Made by a program: the position numbers and the translations under genes. DNA of 64,000 bases from Bactericera cockerelli (Eukaryota; Arthropoda; Insecta; Hemiptera; Triozidae). Of this stretch, positions 54,815 to 64,000 are shown in pieces; within the stretch, counting starts at the first letter, position 1, and each line of letters starts with the position of its first letter. The notes below the pieces were generated by a model. The model had not been told where the DNA came from. It saw nothing but the letters and a program-made list of their open reading frames with translations, and searched no databases. The stretch covers positions 10,357,670 to 10,421,669 of the forward strand of contig CM044958.1 of the NCBI GenBank assembly GCA_024516035.1, read 5' to 3'.

Positions 54815-56405
54815 CAACTCTTTGTTTAGTGAATTTTGAATTAAATATTTTCCGAGCCCTTAACTTTTTTTTCAATAATATTTGGAGGCATGCTATCATT
54901 GAAGCTAATTAACAACTATACGGACAAGGGCATAAGAAAGCAAGCTTATTTTAAATGACAGAATTTTCGGATGTAAAATGAATGACACAATATTTTCTTG
55001 ATATTTTGAAACCATGCTGGGACATAGCAAGTTATCTTTCCAATTGGGATTTTAACCACATAATGCTGCTGGAATAATAATGGAACTTTTAGTCCTAGTC
55101 GGTCAGTATATATAAAACAATATTTATTATTATCCTATAGATATAAACCAATTTCATTTTCATGCATTAAAGAATCTTGAGACTTTAATCAGACACATTC
55201 AGGTCATTCAGTGTACTGGTGATAAATAAGAATCTCTAATCTTAGCTTGCAGTCGTTAGTAATTATATCCGTATTATTTCGATTTTATTACTTCTTTATT
55301 ACGTTTTTGTTTATTCAAACGAATTAACAAAAAAAAGCCTATGGATTATTTTTCAATAACTTTTTTATAAAAATGTTTAGTGGGACGATTTTTGGAATTC
55401 CAACCTATCCAACCACAATTTGTGGTTGGATAGGTTACAAAAATAGGACCGCCAATTATTCTCCTGACCTAAACCATCAATCTCATCGTCTATCATTATC
55501 TAAAATATCCAACTGAAGATAGCAGCTATTTCAACAACACGTCTTGAGTATTATATTTTTTTCATAATTTATTTTAAAAGTGAAGAACACTTTTGTGTCA
55601 TACAATACCTAATTTTGTAAATAAAATTTAGTCACTTTTTAGTTTTACTCGAATTTTCCCACCGAGACTTGATTGGTTTTATTTCTTTCTCACAGAATTT
55701 TCTCAGCCAGCCACCAATCCAGGAACAAAATCTTCTGTAAGGAATTTCGAGAAGAAAAAAAAATGAGCTTTGATTCGAGTCAAAAGTTCTGTAAAAATTG
55801 GCAGGGTGAATTTGAGTAAAGTGATTAATTCCAATATGATAACATTCAACTGAGGTAGTCATTTTATTTTTAAAATTAATCAAAAACCTAAAGAGAACAT
55901 CTACAGGATAGCAATATTAAAATATTCTTCAACTTAGATTTAAAGTTTCGAGTAAAATTGTAATGCCATTAGTGTTAGCAGAATTAGATAGTCAAAATGG
56001 GTAAGTATTTGGATTCGTAGCCAAAAAAGATCTGCTCTAGCTTTAAAACAATCTCACGACACGAGTATTATATCAATTTCGATGAATATCACAGTCAGTC
56101 TTGTCTCTCTAAATGCATTTCTCTTTTTTATTACACCTGGATACCTACGGAAATTTCCTAAAACTCAACTAAAACCTGACATTACACCTAAAAAATTTGA
56201 ATCCGTAAAACTGTAAGTCGTGTTCAGCAACTTGCTTTTAATAGCAACTTGCTTTAATGCTTGGCCCTAATTTTGCGGTTTTTTCGCATATTTTATGTAT
56301 ATATTGGAGGAAACACAATCTGCCCCTAGAAGATTCCATCAGCCCGATCAGTACAACTTACATACAATAAACCGCTCAATCTAAGGTTTGTTTTGGCAAG
56401 AACTT
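54815..56405. other. Space between convergent genes; one hairpin
   Basis: Contains a perfect 16-bp hairpin at 55402-55436 ('aacctatccaaccaca' against its reverse, loop 3 nt). Nothing else recognised. Confidence 0.5.
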
Positions 56406-56407
56406 TG

Positions 56408-56615
56408 AGGGCGGAATTAATAGACGTTTTTGTAATACCTCTGTGGCGCTAAGTCACGGGTTGCGTACTGTGTAAGTTATTGATGTTGTCTATTAATTCC
56501 GCCCTTTAGTTATTGATGTTGTCTATTAATTCCGCCCTTTAGTTATTGATGTTGTCTATTAATTCCGCCCTTAAGTTATTGATGCTGTCTCTTAATTCCA
56601 CCCTGAATGTTATAG
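56408..56615. mobile_element. AATTAATAGAC MITE with end repeated four times
   Basis: Starts 'agggcggaattaatagacgt' and contains 'ggcgctaagtcacgggttgc'. Its right end ('agttattgatgttgtctatt' + 'aattccgccctt') occurs four times in tandem, period ~34 bp. It lies 45 bp past the PNPT1 stop. Confidence 0.85.
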
Positions 56616-56658
56616 ACCTCTCTTAAATTAAATGTTCATAAAAAAAGGTCTGTTCACA

Positions 56659-59600
56659 TCAGCTCTTATCAGCCGCGGGTTCGAAGTTCTTGACGGCCCC
56701 CGTGCCTTGCAGTACCTTGCGGGACAGTCGCATGAGCCCTGACACAGGATCCCGGCCGAAGTATTTCACCTGGATATCCTGGCCCTCCTCGAAGCCCAGG
56801 ACACTCGGGTGACCGATCTGGAACACAGGGAGTGAAAGTGATTTTCAGTATCTTTAAAAAGGACTGTGTTCCACCCGAAGAGATAATGTCCATTGGTTGA
56901 TAGGGTACCGAAAATAAATAATAAATCATAATGGTCTCTATAAGTAAATTAATTAAGTTTCTCAAAGAAATTTCAGAGGTAAATAGTGTGATTGTGTCCC
57001 ATGATTTATTCATTTATCGATACTGCTTTTATTCATGTTCCATGTGTTGGAAATATAAGAAATTTGAGGAAGAACTTGGTATATAGATCCACTATACCCG
57101 GGTGATCCACGGATACCCGTTTGTTGGTTTCTTTGTTCTTACGTCCAAATTCCAAGTTCTACCTCAAAATTCTTATACTTCCACACTAACTTGACCAGAA
57201 GACAACAAGAACACTAATAAGCACACACGCAACTCATAGTTATCATATTTGTGTTGATCACAACCTCGCCTCGCCTTACTAAATTTCGTTGCATTATTAA
57301 GACGAGCTAGGAGCAGTTGTGTTCATAATTATCTATATTGTTAAAAGAGACATAAAACTATTATCTTTAATGCCACCCAAAGAGGCAATGCGGCGGCCAT
57401 ACTTGGCACATTGCCTGTCAATCAAGGGGTCGAAGAGGCTGTGATTGAAACCGAGGGTACTGTGATTAAAAAAAACACTGCCAATTATGAACACAATAGT
57501 TCCTCGTGATTGCTTCACATTGTAAACACGTGCCAATTTTGAGATTTTATAGAAAATTACCTGTATCTCCAAAACGGCTCAACCGATTTTCTTCAAATTT
57601 GTTTTATATGGTAGAATATCGTTTTTTCTACATTCTAAATTCCACAAAAAATTCTGTATCGGCGAGTCGTGGTCCTTATTTTTTTAATCTTTGTCCAAAA
57701 TTTCGAATTTTCTTAAATATCAGAGTCAAATTATAATTAATTTAAAAATAAATATAAATAACCTATGTAAAACAATAATATGCATATTCTTACAAAATTT
57801 CATCGAAATCGGGTGTACCGTTCCGTACCGATATAAGCGTTTAAGTAAAAAGTTAGAGGTCAGGCACATGGTCTCTTTCACCCAGAACGGCTGGTATGAA
57901 TTCGATGAATTTAAAATGGGACTATCGACAGAATGTCTCCTAGATGTGAGCAAAATTTCATCAAAATCGGTCGAGTAGTTTCCGAGATTTGCGCGTTACA
58001 AGGAATCGTTTTAACAGACCGACGGACCGACAGACGGACACAAAACCACAATTTTGTAAAAAAAAAAAAAAATATTTTTTTTTACAAAAACGAACACAAT
58101 ACTTCCGATTTCTAATAATAGAAATTTCTCGGAAGTAATATATATAACTTTAATCTACGATTAAAAATAAAATAAAAAATATGTATATCTAGTGACCCGG
58201 CTAGAGACCACTCAAAAAAAATCGGCGTAGCACACGCCGCAACCGCTACCTTGGATTTTTGCCTTACTTGGAGTTCGAATCATTGAACCAGGTTACCAGC
58301 ACGCGGTCAGTAGTTAGTATCTTTTTGTTTTCAAAGAAACTATACTGAAAATCATACAACAAGGTAGGAAAGTTCATATTTACCAGACGATACCTCAGAA
58401 TAGACATGCAAGTGTGGCTACCCACCTTTGCACACCCATTTTGCCAGGTTATGTTGGACTTACTGGTAATTTCCTTACCAGCACCTACTAACTAAAACCT
58501 CTCCTAGACGTATGACCACTCATTATAGGAAAATCGCCCTGGAACCGCGTGAGCATTTCATCAGGATTAGTAGTTAGTATCTGTGGTACCTGAAGAAGTA
58601 GCGACCTACTTTCCGCTGATCCAGCTGTGAGTTGTGCAGCAAGGCGGGTTGCATACCCGGGTACAGAGTCACCATCACACCCATGTCCCTCACCTCCACG
58701 ACTTTTGCCCCACTCTGTATAACTTTCAAGCGTAGGTATTTGCAGTAAAAAAAAAAAAAAGTTGTAGTAGCTAGTACAAAAAAAGCAACTTACTTTCCGC
58801 TGATCCAGCTGGGAGTTGTGCAGCAAGGCGGGCGTCATACCCGGGTACAGGGTCACCATCACACCCATCTCCCTCACCTCCACGATGCGGGCCGAATAGA
58901 TAGCGCCGAACTCCAGGGTGGGTTGGGTGGAAGAGCACAGCAGTGCCTCTATCAGCTCCCGGGCCTCGTCCACCGCCGCCTGATTGGGGGCGAACATCTG
59001 CAGACTGTCGTCCTCGCTGGAGGTGATCTGAAGTAGTCACAAAAAAATTGTCAATTGACAACATAAATCAAATTTTATTATACATTTTGAAACGGAACAG
59101 TGCGAAACGGAACGGAACAAGTCTTAATAAGATGCACTGTTTCTCTCAAAATGTAAACAAACCGAGGAACCGAGTTCCTTTTGGAGAAACGGATTCGTTG
59201 TCATTCTGCGTCTTTTTGATAATGGAATATTAAATGAGAACGCCAAATTTTGAATCTGCATTTTAAATTTATTTTTGAAATGAGATGAGCTTAGAACCAA
59301 TCAGAGAAGACCTACACAAATACAGCTGATTACAGAAATTTCACTTCTGTTGATCACTGAAATGACCTTGTTATATTTTCTTTATCTTCAACCATTCAAA
59401 TGGCCCGATGTTCCGTTCCGTTTCGCTCTGTTCCGTTGCAAAATGTATAATAAAATGTGACTATACATCGTACATATTGATAGAAATCTTATTAGGTAGG
59501 TACATAGATGGTAAGCGAATATAACATATCATTTTTCTTACTATCTCAGTATTCAATTACCTTTTATATTTGTTACCTAACCTACCTACTTAACATTCAT

Positions 59601-62600
59601 TTATTTTTTTAATGTATTATCTACTATTGTATGTACTTTTGATTACTTTGTATATATTTTTGATGTCAAATACATTGCCTTTTATTACAAACAAGCAGGC
59701 TGTCGCCCGCTTTGCGGGCCGAGGCATGGCCGTGAAAGCAAAAAATCCTTTTTCGTAAATGGCAGGTGTTGTAGTGGGAATTTTGAAAAATCTCGTCTTA
59801 TTGCACATCTAGACTATAAGACAAATCTACCTACCAAATTTCAGCTTCCTAGGACTTACGGTTTGGGCTGTAGAGCGATGATCAGTCAGTGGTCAGTGAC
59901 TTTGACATTTATATATTAAGACTAGCGGGCTGTCGCCCGCTTTGCGGGCCGAGGCATGGCCGTGAAAGCAAAAAATCCTTTTTCGCCAATGGCAGGTGTT
60001 GTAGTGGGAGTTTCGAAAAATCCCGTCTTATTGCACATCTAGACTATAAAACAAAGCTACCTACCAAATTTCAGCTTCCTAGGACTTACGGTTTGGGCTG
60101 TAGAGCGATGATCAGTCAGTGGTCAGTGGTCAGTGAGTGTCTTTGACATTTATATATTAAGATTACAAACCAGTATCAATGTCCGATAAGGCAGAATTTG
60201 ATATAACTCGGACCTCGTTTATCCGAGGCTCAACATATTATAGTCACAAGATGCGCTTCGAGCTACTCTATCTTTTGCCCCCACTTCCAGCCCACCTACC
60301 TCAATTTTAACCCTCCTAGGGAGGTTTATGTAAATTGCTGAGCCTCGTTTGTCATTTCTCCACAGTCGTGAATATTTTATTCTTATATTCTGTCACTCAG
60401 ATCAGGTATTTATGTCTGAATGCAAAAAAGATACTGATGATTACTCTGTACTCGCTGCGAATACAAACAACAACAATATTCATATTGTTGTTGTTTGTAG
60501 GCAGCTTGGCTACAGCTGGAGGGTTGAGTGATGGTCTCCAGCCAACTTATTTCAAAGTTGGCTCGTCCTGAACCACATAATTTCTATGTGCGATCTATTC
60601 ATATTCACCTCACTCGGCCTGGCTTGTTCAAAGTTCATTCACCCAACTTACCTGGACTCCAGTCTGCAAGAGAATCTTCTTCATATTCATCCCCCCGTGT
60701 CCTATGAGCTTGCCCCTCTGATGAGCGGGCACATCTAGGGTCTGTACCACCGGCCAGTTGGACTTGGCCCCTTGCACTCTGGGGAAGGCATGAAAAAGAT
60801 ATTTCAACACATTTATTTAATTTAAGGAATTACATATGGATGTACAATTGTACATACCCATTTTTTTTTTTTTTTTTTTTTAAACTAACGTCTACAGTCT
60901 ACACTGTTACCCGATTCACACAAGGTATTGTGTGTCAATAAGTAACAGCAATAAGTGACTTGAGATAACAATCATTACTGATTTGCCTAATTAAATAAGG
61001 CCATGGCTTTGATGATGGGGGATTTATGCATATATGTTTCTTTTTTGTTAGGATAAAGCACCACATAACATAACAACTCCGTTATTAAATACTCAAGGTA
61101 GAAACGTATAGGAGAATTTTAGTTATACTATGCTACACACAAAATTTGTGAAATGTTAATGGACTTTTAACCAGTTCAGCTAAAGCTGGGAGGAGTTATG
61201 GCTAACAGCCAATTTAAGTGGAACGTTGGCTCGTACTGAACGATATGTGCGATCAACTATCGTGAGAACTAGGACTTTTTCTTTATAAGCTATTGAATCC
61301 TTGGGAAATTGCAAGCTAGCGTCTCGTTCATAATAACCTCAGCTCACCTGGGGGAAGCTAGCGTCTCGTTCATAATAACCTCAGCTCACCTAGGGGAAGC
61401 TAGCGTCTCGTTCATAATAACCTCAGCTCACCTAGGGGAAGCTAGCGTCTCGTTCATAATAACCTCAGCTCACCTAGGGGAAGCCAGCACCTCGTTCATA
61501 ATAACCTCAGCTCACCTAGGAGAAGCCAGCGTCTCGTTCATAATAACCTCAGCTCACTCACCTAGGGGAAGCCAGCGTCTCGTTCATAATAACCTCAGCT
61601 CACCTAGGGGAAGCCAGCGTCTCGTTCATAATAACCTCAGCTCACCTAGGGGAAGCTAGCGTCTCGTTCATAATAACCTCAGCTCACCTAGGAGAAGCTA
61701 GCGTCTCGTTCATAATAACCTCAGCTCACCTAGGAGAAGCTAGCGTCTCGTTCATAATAACCTCAGCTCACCTAGGAGAAGCTAGCGTCTCGTTCATAAT
61801 AACCTCAGCTCACCCAGGGGAAGCTAGCTGCAGCGTCTCGTTCATAATAACCTCAGCTCACCTAGAAAAAGCCAGCGTCTCGTTCATAATAACCTCAGCT
61901 CACCTAGGAGAAGCTAGCGTCTCGTTCATAATAACCTCAGCTCACCTAGGGGAAGCCAGCGTCTCGTTCATAATAACCTCAGCTCACCTAGGGGAAGCTA
62001 GCGTCTCGTTCATAATAACCTCAGCTCACCTGGGGGAAGCTAGCGTCTCGTTCATAATAACCTCAGCTCACCTGGGGGAAGCTAGTGTCTCGTTCATAAT
62101 AACCTCAGCTCACCTGGGGGAAGCTAGCGTCTCGTTCATAATAACCTCAGCTCACCTAGGGGAAGCTAGCTGCAGCGTCTCGTTCATAATAACCTCAGCT
62201 CACCTAGGGGAAGCCAGCGTCTCGTTCATAATAACCTCAGCTCACCTGGGGGAAGCCAGCGTCTCGTTCATAATAACCTCAGCTCACCTAGGGGAAGCCA
62301 GCGTCTCGTTCATAATAAGTCCCTACCTAGATCTGGGTTCAAGGAGGCGGTAAAAAGCCTTGATTTGGTTGATTTGGTTCTCCTTGATTTGGTTTCTTAT
62401 TTTTTTCAAGATATTCTCGACCAACTGTGACGGACATTGTTTTCTATCCTTCCTCCTCTACCCCCTCCTGTTCCTTCCTCTTTCTCTCGGCCTACGGGAA
62501 ACAAAATAGAGCTTCTTTGTTTAAACTATTTTGTTTAAGTTTAAGCTTAAACTTTTTTGCTATTGTTTTAAGTATTCCTTTCTTTTAATAATTTCTTTCT

Positions 62601-62896
62601 AGTTTATATAATTTCTATATTTGTATAATCTCTTAATGTGAAACACATACTTATTGTATTGAACCATTTTTCACAATAAATAAATTGAATTGAATTGACC
62701 TCAGCTCACCTGGGGGAAGCCAGCGTCTCATTCATAATGCCGATGATGTCACTCTTGGCGTCACAGGCCGCCATGACCGCCTCCATGACTATCTTGAGCG
62801 GCAGGCCGGGGATCTTGACGTCCGCCTGAATGGCGGTGATCCCTTTCTTGGTTCCCGCCACCTTGAAGTCCATGTCGCCCATGTAGTCCTCAATCC
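56659..62896 (-). CDS. PNPT1: PNPT1, polynucleotide phosphorylase, last four exons
   Basis: Exons in transcript order: 62896-62710, 60778-60652, 59027-58794, 56817-56659. All are GT-AG and in frame (phases 2, 0, 0); TGA at 56659. The 234 residues cover the end of the second RNase PH domain ([28 protein letters not shown]), a KH domain ([16 protein letters not shown] with GHGG loop), and an S1 domain ([47 protein letters not shown]). PNPase degrades RNA 3' to 5' using phosphate and in animals acts in the mitochondrion. The N-terminal exons lie right of the window. Odd points: the donor of the first exon listed is amplified ~24 times in the following intron, and half the S1 exon is duplicated at 58714-58610. 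Exons are GC-rich compared with the introns. Confidence 0.95.
57300..58140 (-). mobile_element. Non-autonomous element with hairpin end
   Basis: The minus strand starts with a hairpin ('acttccgagaaatttct...agaaatcggaagt') then TATTGTGTTCG, parallel to family A's palindrome plus TATTGTATTCG. It contains (GTCC/GTCT) words near 58015-58040. The block at 57368-57410 encodes [14 protein letters not shown] on the plus strand, related to 15395-15440. Confidence 0.45.
58610..58714 (-). other. In-frame duplicate of the 3' half of the PNPT1 S1 exon
   Basis: 35 codons, no stop, preceded by 'ttatacag' and followed by 'gtaggt'. It encodes [20 protein letters not shown] and then [11 protein letters not shown], differing from the true exon mostly by silent or conservative changes. 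Phase 0 on both sides, so inclusion would keep frame. Could be an alternative exon or a young duplicate. Confidence 0.85.
59692..60162 (-). mobile_element. Two Helitrons exactly abutting head to tail
   Basis: Copy B 60162-59922: 5' TCTTAATATATAAATGTC, 3' hairpin and CTAG. Copy A begins at the very next base (59921, TCTTAATATATAAATG) and ends near 59692, where CTAG has decayed. Same family as 25675-25903. In the PNPT1 KH-S1 intron. Confidence 0.85.
60467..60622 (-). repeat. SINE-like repeat with (ACA)n tail
   Basis: Reverse of 440-728: 'gttgttgtttgtaggcagct', 'gtctccagccaacttattt', 'atttctatgtgcgatc'. Confidence 0.55.
61185..61311 (-). repeat. SINE-like repeat, 5' part, bordering the donor array
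   Basis: Reverse of the middle of 440-728 ('gtgcgatcaactatcgtgag', 'ccttgggaaattgcaagcta'). It ends exactly where the 42-bp array starts. Confidence 0.5.
61312..62319 (-). repeat. 42-bp minisatellite of a PNPT1 splice donor, ~24 copies
   Basis: Unit on the plus strand: 'aagctagcgtctcgttcata' + 'ataacctcagctcaccta' + 'gggg'. On the coding strand it is 29 nt of exon end, then GTGAGCTGAGGTT. It matches the true junction at 62699-62738 with few changes. Two units carry a 4-bp 'tgca'-type insertion and one a 4-bp duplication. A plus-strand open frame over it (61309-61659) is an artefact of 42 being divisible by three. Confidence 0.95.
62320..62698 (+). mobile_element. Retroelement 3' end inserted between the array and the true donor
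   Basis: Non-coding sequence ending '(aataaataaattgaattgaattga)'-type short repeats, as in LINE tails. Removing it joins 'ataataa' to 'cctcagctcacc', restoring an uninterrupted array up to the real exon. Confidence 0.6.
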
Positions 62897-62949
62897 CTGG
62901 GGGAAGGTAAATAAATAAATAGAATAGAATAGAAATTACCTTGTTTATA

Positions 62950-63165
62950 CTGCCGAGGTGAGACTGAAAAGCCCCTTTATTCCAGCAGTCTAAACAAGGT
63001 CTCTTGTTTATTTTCAAATTTAAATAGACATTTTGTACGTACATTTAATATTTAATAAATAAATAATTTCTAGGTCAAATTTACCTCTCTGTAAGAGAAA
63101 ATAGCCTCTATAAGAGAATACTTTCCAGGTCAAATTAATAATAATGATAATTTTTTATTGTAATA
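62950..63165. other. PNPT1 intron, nothing firm
   Basis: AT-rich, no further PNPT1 exon recognised. Confidence 0.4.
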
Positions 63166-63169
63166 ATAA

Positions 63170-63413
63170 CTAGCCGTTTGCCCGTGCTTTGCAACGGGAC
63201 AAAATTTCAAATTTACTAAGGCATGGCCGTACTGCTGGACATCAATGCCTTTTTGAACTTTTTATAATTTTTCTGGACAAAGCAATAATGGTTTTGGGGG
63301 GGTCAATTCTGAGACATTTTTCGCTATCTCTTACCGTTTTGGCTAAACAACTCCGGACAAACAAACAAACAAACATAGGTAGGTAGTCCTTTTTTCTGTT
63401 TTATATATAGAGA
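63170..63413 (-). mobile_element. Non-autonomous Helitron, different family
   Basis: Minus strand: A|TCTCTATATATAAAACAG at the 5' end; a 3' hairpin cccgttgcaaagcacggg, then 'caaacgg' and CTAG|T. Length 244 bp. No target duplication. Confidence 0.7.
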
Positions 63414-63419
63414 TAATAA

Positions 63420-64000
63420 CTATTATTTGACAAGAATAATATGTGTTGACAAAGGGCGTAATTATTGCCTGAGGCAATATCTGCCATCAAACCCATATTG
63501 TATTTTGCCTTGCAGCGTTCACAATTCGAGTAATTTCTTAAATATAAGTATTTAATTTTTATAATAAAAAAAAAAAAAAAAAATATGAATAAGAGATAAG
63601 AATCCAGATAGACTTTTAAAGAAATTTAAGGATGTTCAATCCGCAACCAGTCACCCTCAGACCAATCCCCAAAGGAGTAGGGCATCGTTACTAAGAGCCG
63701 CTCTTTTAGTGATGAATTAAATTGTGTGTGATTTTAACACTTTAGATCATCTGAAGGATCGTTAAATAGTTTCATACACTCTTTCAGTAAATATCTGTCC
63801 ATGACTTTGTTAGAACTTTGTATGAGTTTGTTCCTATTTTTCTCTTTTTTTTTCTTCTTAAAAAAAAAAAAAAAAAAAATGAGTGGTTCACAGCCGTTTT
63901 TATTTCGCAGCCATGAAACAGGAGCTACTGTAGACGCTTGTGGTCTGTGTTGTAGCCTGCCCATCCCGTGGTATGCCTCCCCTCTGATGAGCGAGAAGTG
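63420..64000. other. Repeat relics at window end
   Basis: 63455-63500 is a diverged LINE 3' end ('gggcgtaattattgcctgag'). 63895-63960 matches 27375-27460. No gene recognised. Confidence 0.4.

Noticed and set aside
61309..61659. Plus-strand 116-codon repeat protein
   Set aside because: It is the antisense of the amplified PNPT1 splice donor; 42 bp is a multiple of three.
61312..62319. CRISPR-like array
   Set aside because: Units are directly abutting without unique spacers, the genome is eukaryotic, and the unit is an exon-intron border.

Overview
The window looks like nuclear DNA of an insect. It is AT-rich and dense with transposons. Genes are split by small GT-AG introns, and the readable proteins match animal families. 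The repeat mix (5S- and tRNA-headed SINEs, Helitrons, mariner and TTAA foldback elements, Jockey/CR1-like LINEs) would fit a hemipteran, but the species cannot be fixed from sequence alone. No rRNA gene, functional tRNA, CRISPR array or prokaryotic signal was found.

Layout: (a) 0.9-4.2 kb, minus strand: the 5' three exons of an FKBP6/shutdown-like gene, which runs off the left edge. (b) 4.6-16.8 kb: repeats, namely a Helitron carrying a zinc-finger fragment, a two-level tandem repeat at 8.5-10.3 kb, and a 5'-truncated LINE split by a mariner foldback element. (c) 16.9-20.0 kb, minus strand: an unrecognised three-exon gene for a 241-residue secreted, helix-rich protein. (d) 20-30 kb: MITEs, SINEs, LINE fragments, a complete 229-bp Helitron and one or two doubtful exons. 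(e) 30.1-33.5 kb, plus strand: a second small secreted-protein gene (112 residues) whose signal exon has the same 40-nt length and phase as (c). (f) 34-38.5 kb: a self-nested repeat and a TIR element with a repeated internal motif. (g) 38.9-54.6 kb, plus strand: TMEM161, 11 coding exons and 495 residues, reconstructed exon by exon. Its fourth intron holds an antisense LINE with both ORFs open. (h) 56.7-62.9 kb, minus strand: the last four exons of PNPT1 (mitochondrial polynucleotide phosphorylase), convergent with TMEM161.

The most unusual result is amplification of splice junctions in the two neighbouring housekeeping genes. In PNPT1, a 42-bp unit made of the last 29 nt of an exon plus the first 13 nt of its intron, including the splice donor, is repeated about 24 times in that intron. 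In TMEM161, a 72-bp unit carrying the acceptor and the start of an exon is present three times, and the two outer copies lead to a stop codon. PNPT1 also has an in-frame 105-bp duplicate of half of its S1-domain exon with its own splice sites.

Other points of interest are a SINE population in which 5S rRNA-like and tRNA-like heads share one tail, two Helitrons abutting exactly head to tail, MITEs whose ends are tandemly amplified, and a LINE whose ORF2 carries about 490 residues of 18-residue repeats between endonuclease and reverse transcriptase. Exon boundaries come from reading splice sites and frame continuity by eye. Repeat boundaries are approximate unless stated.
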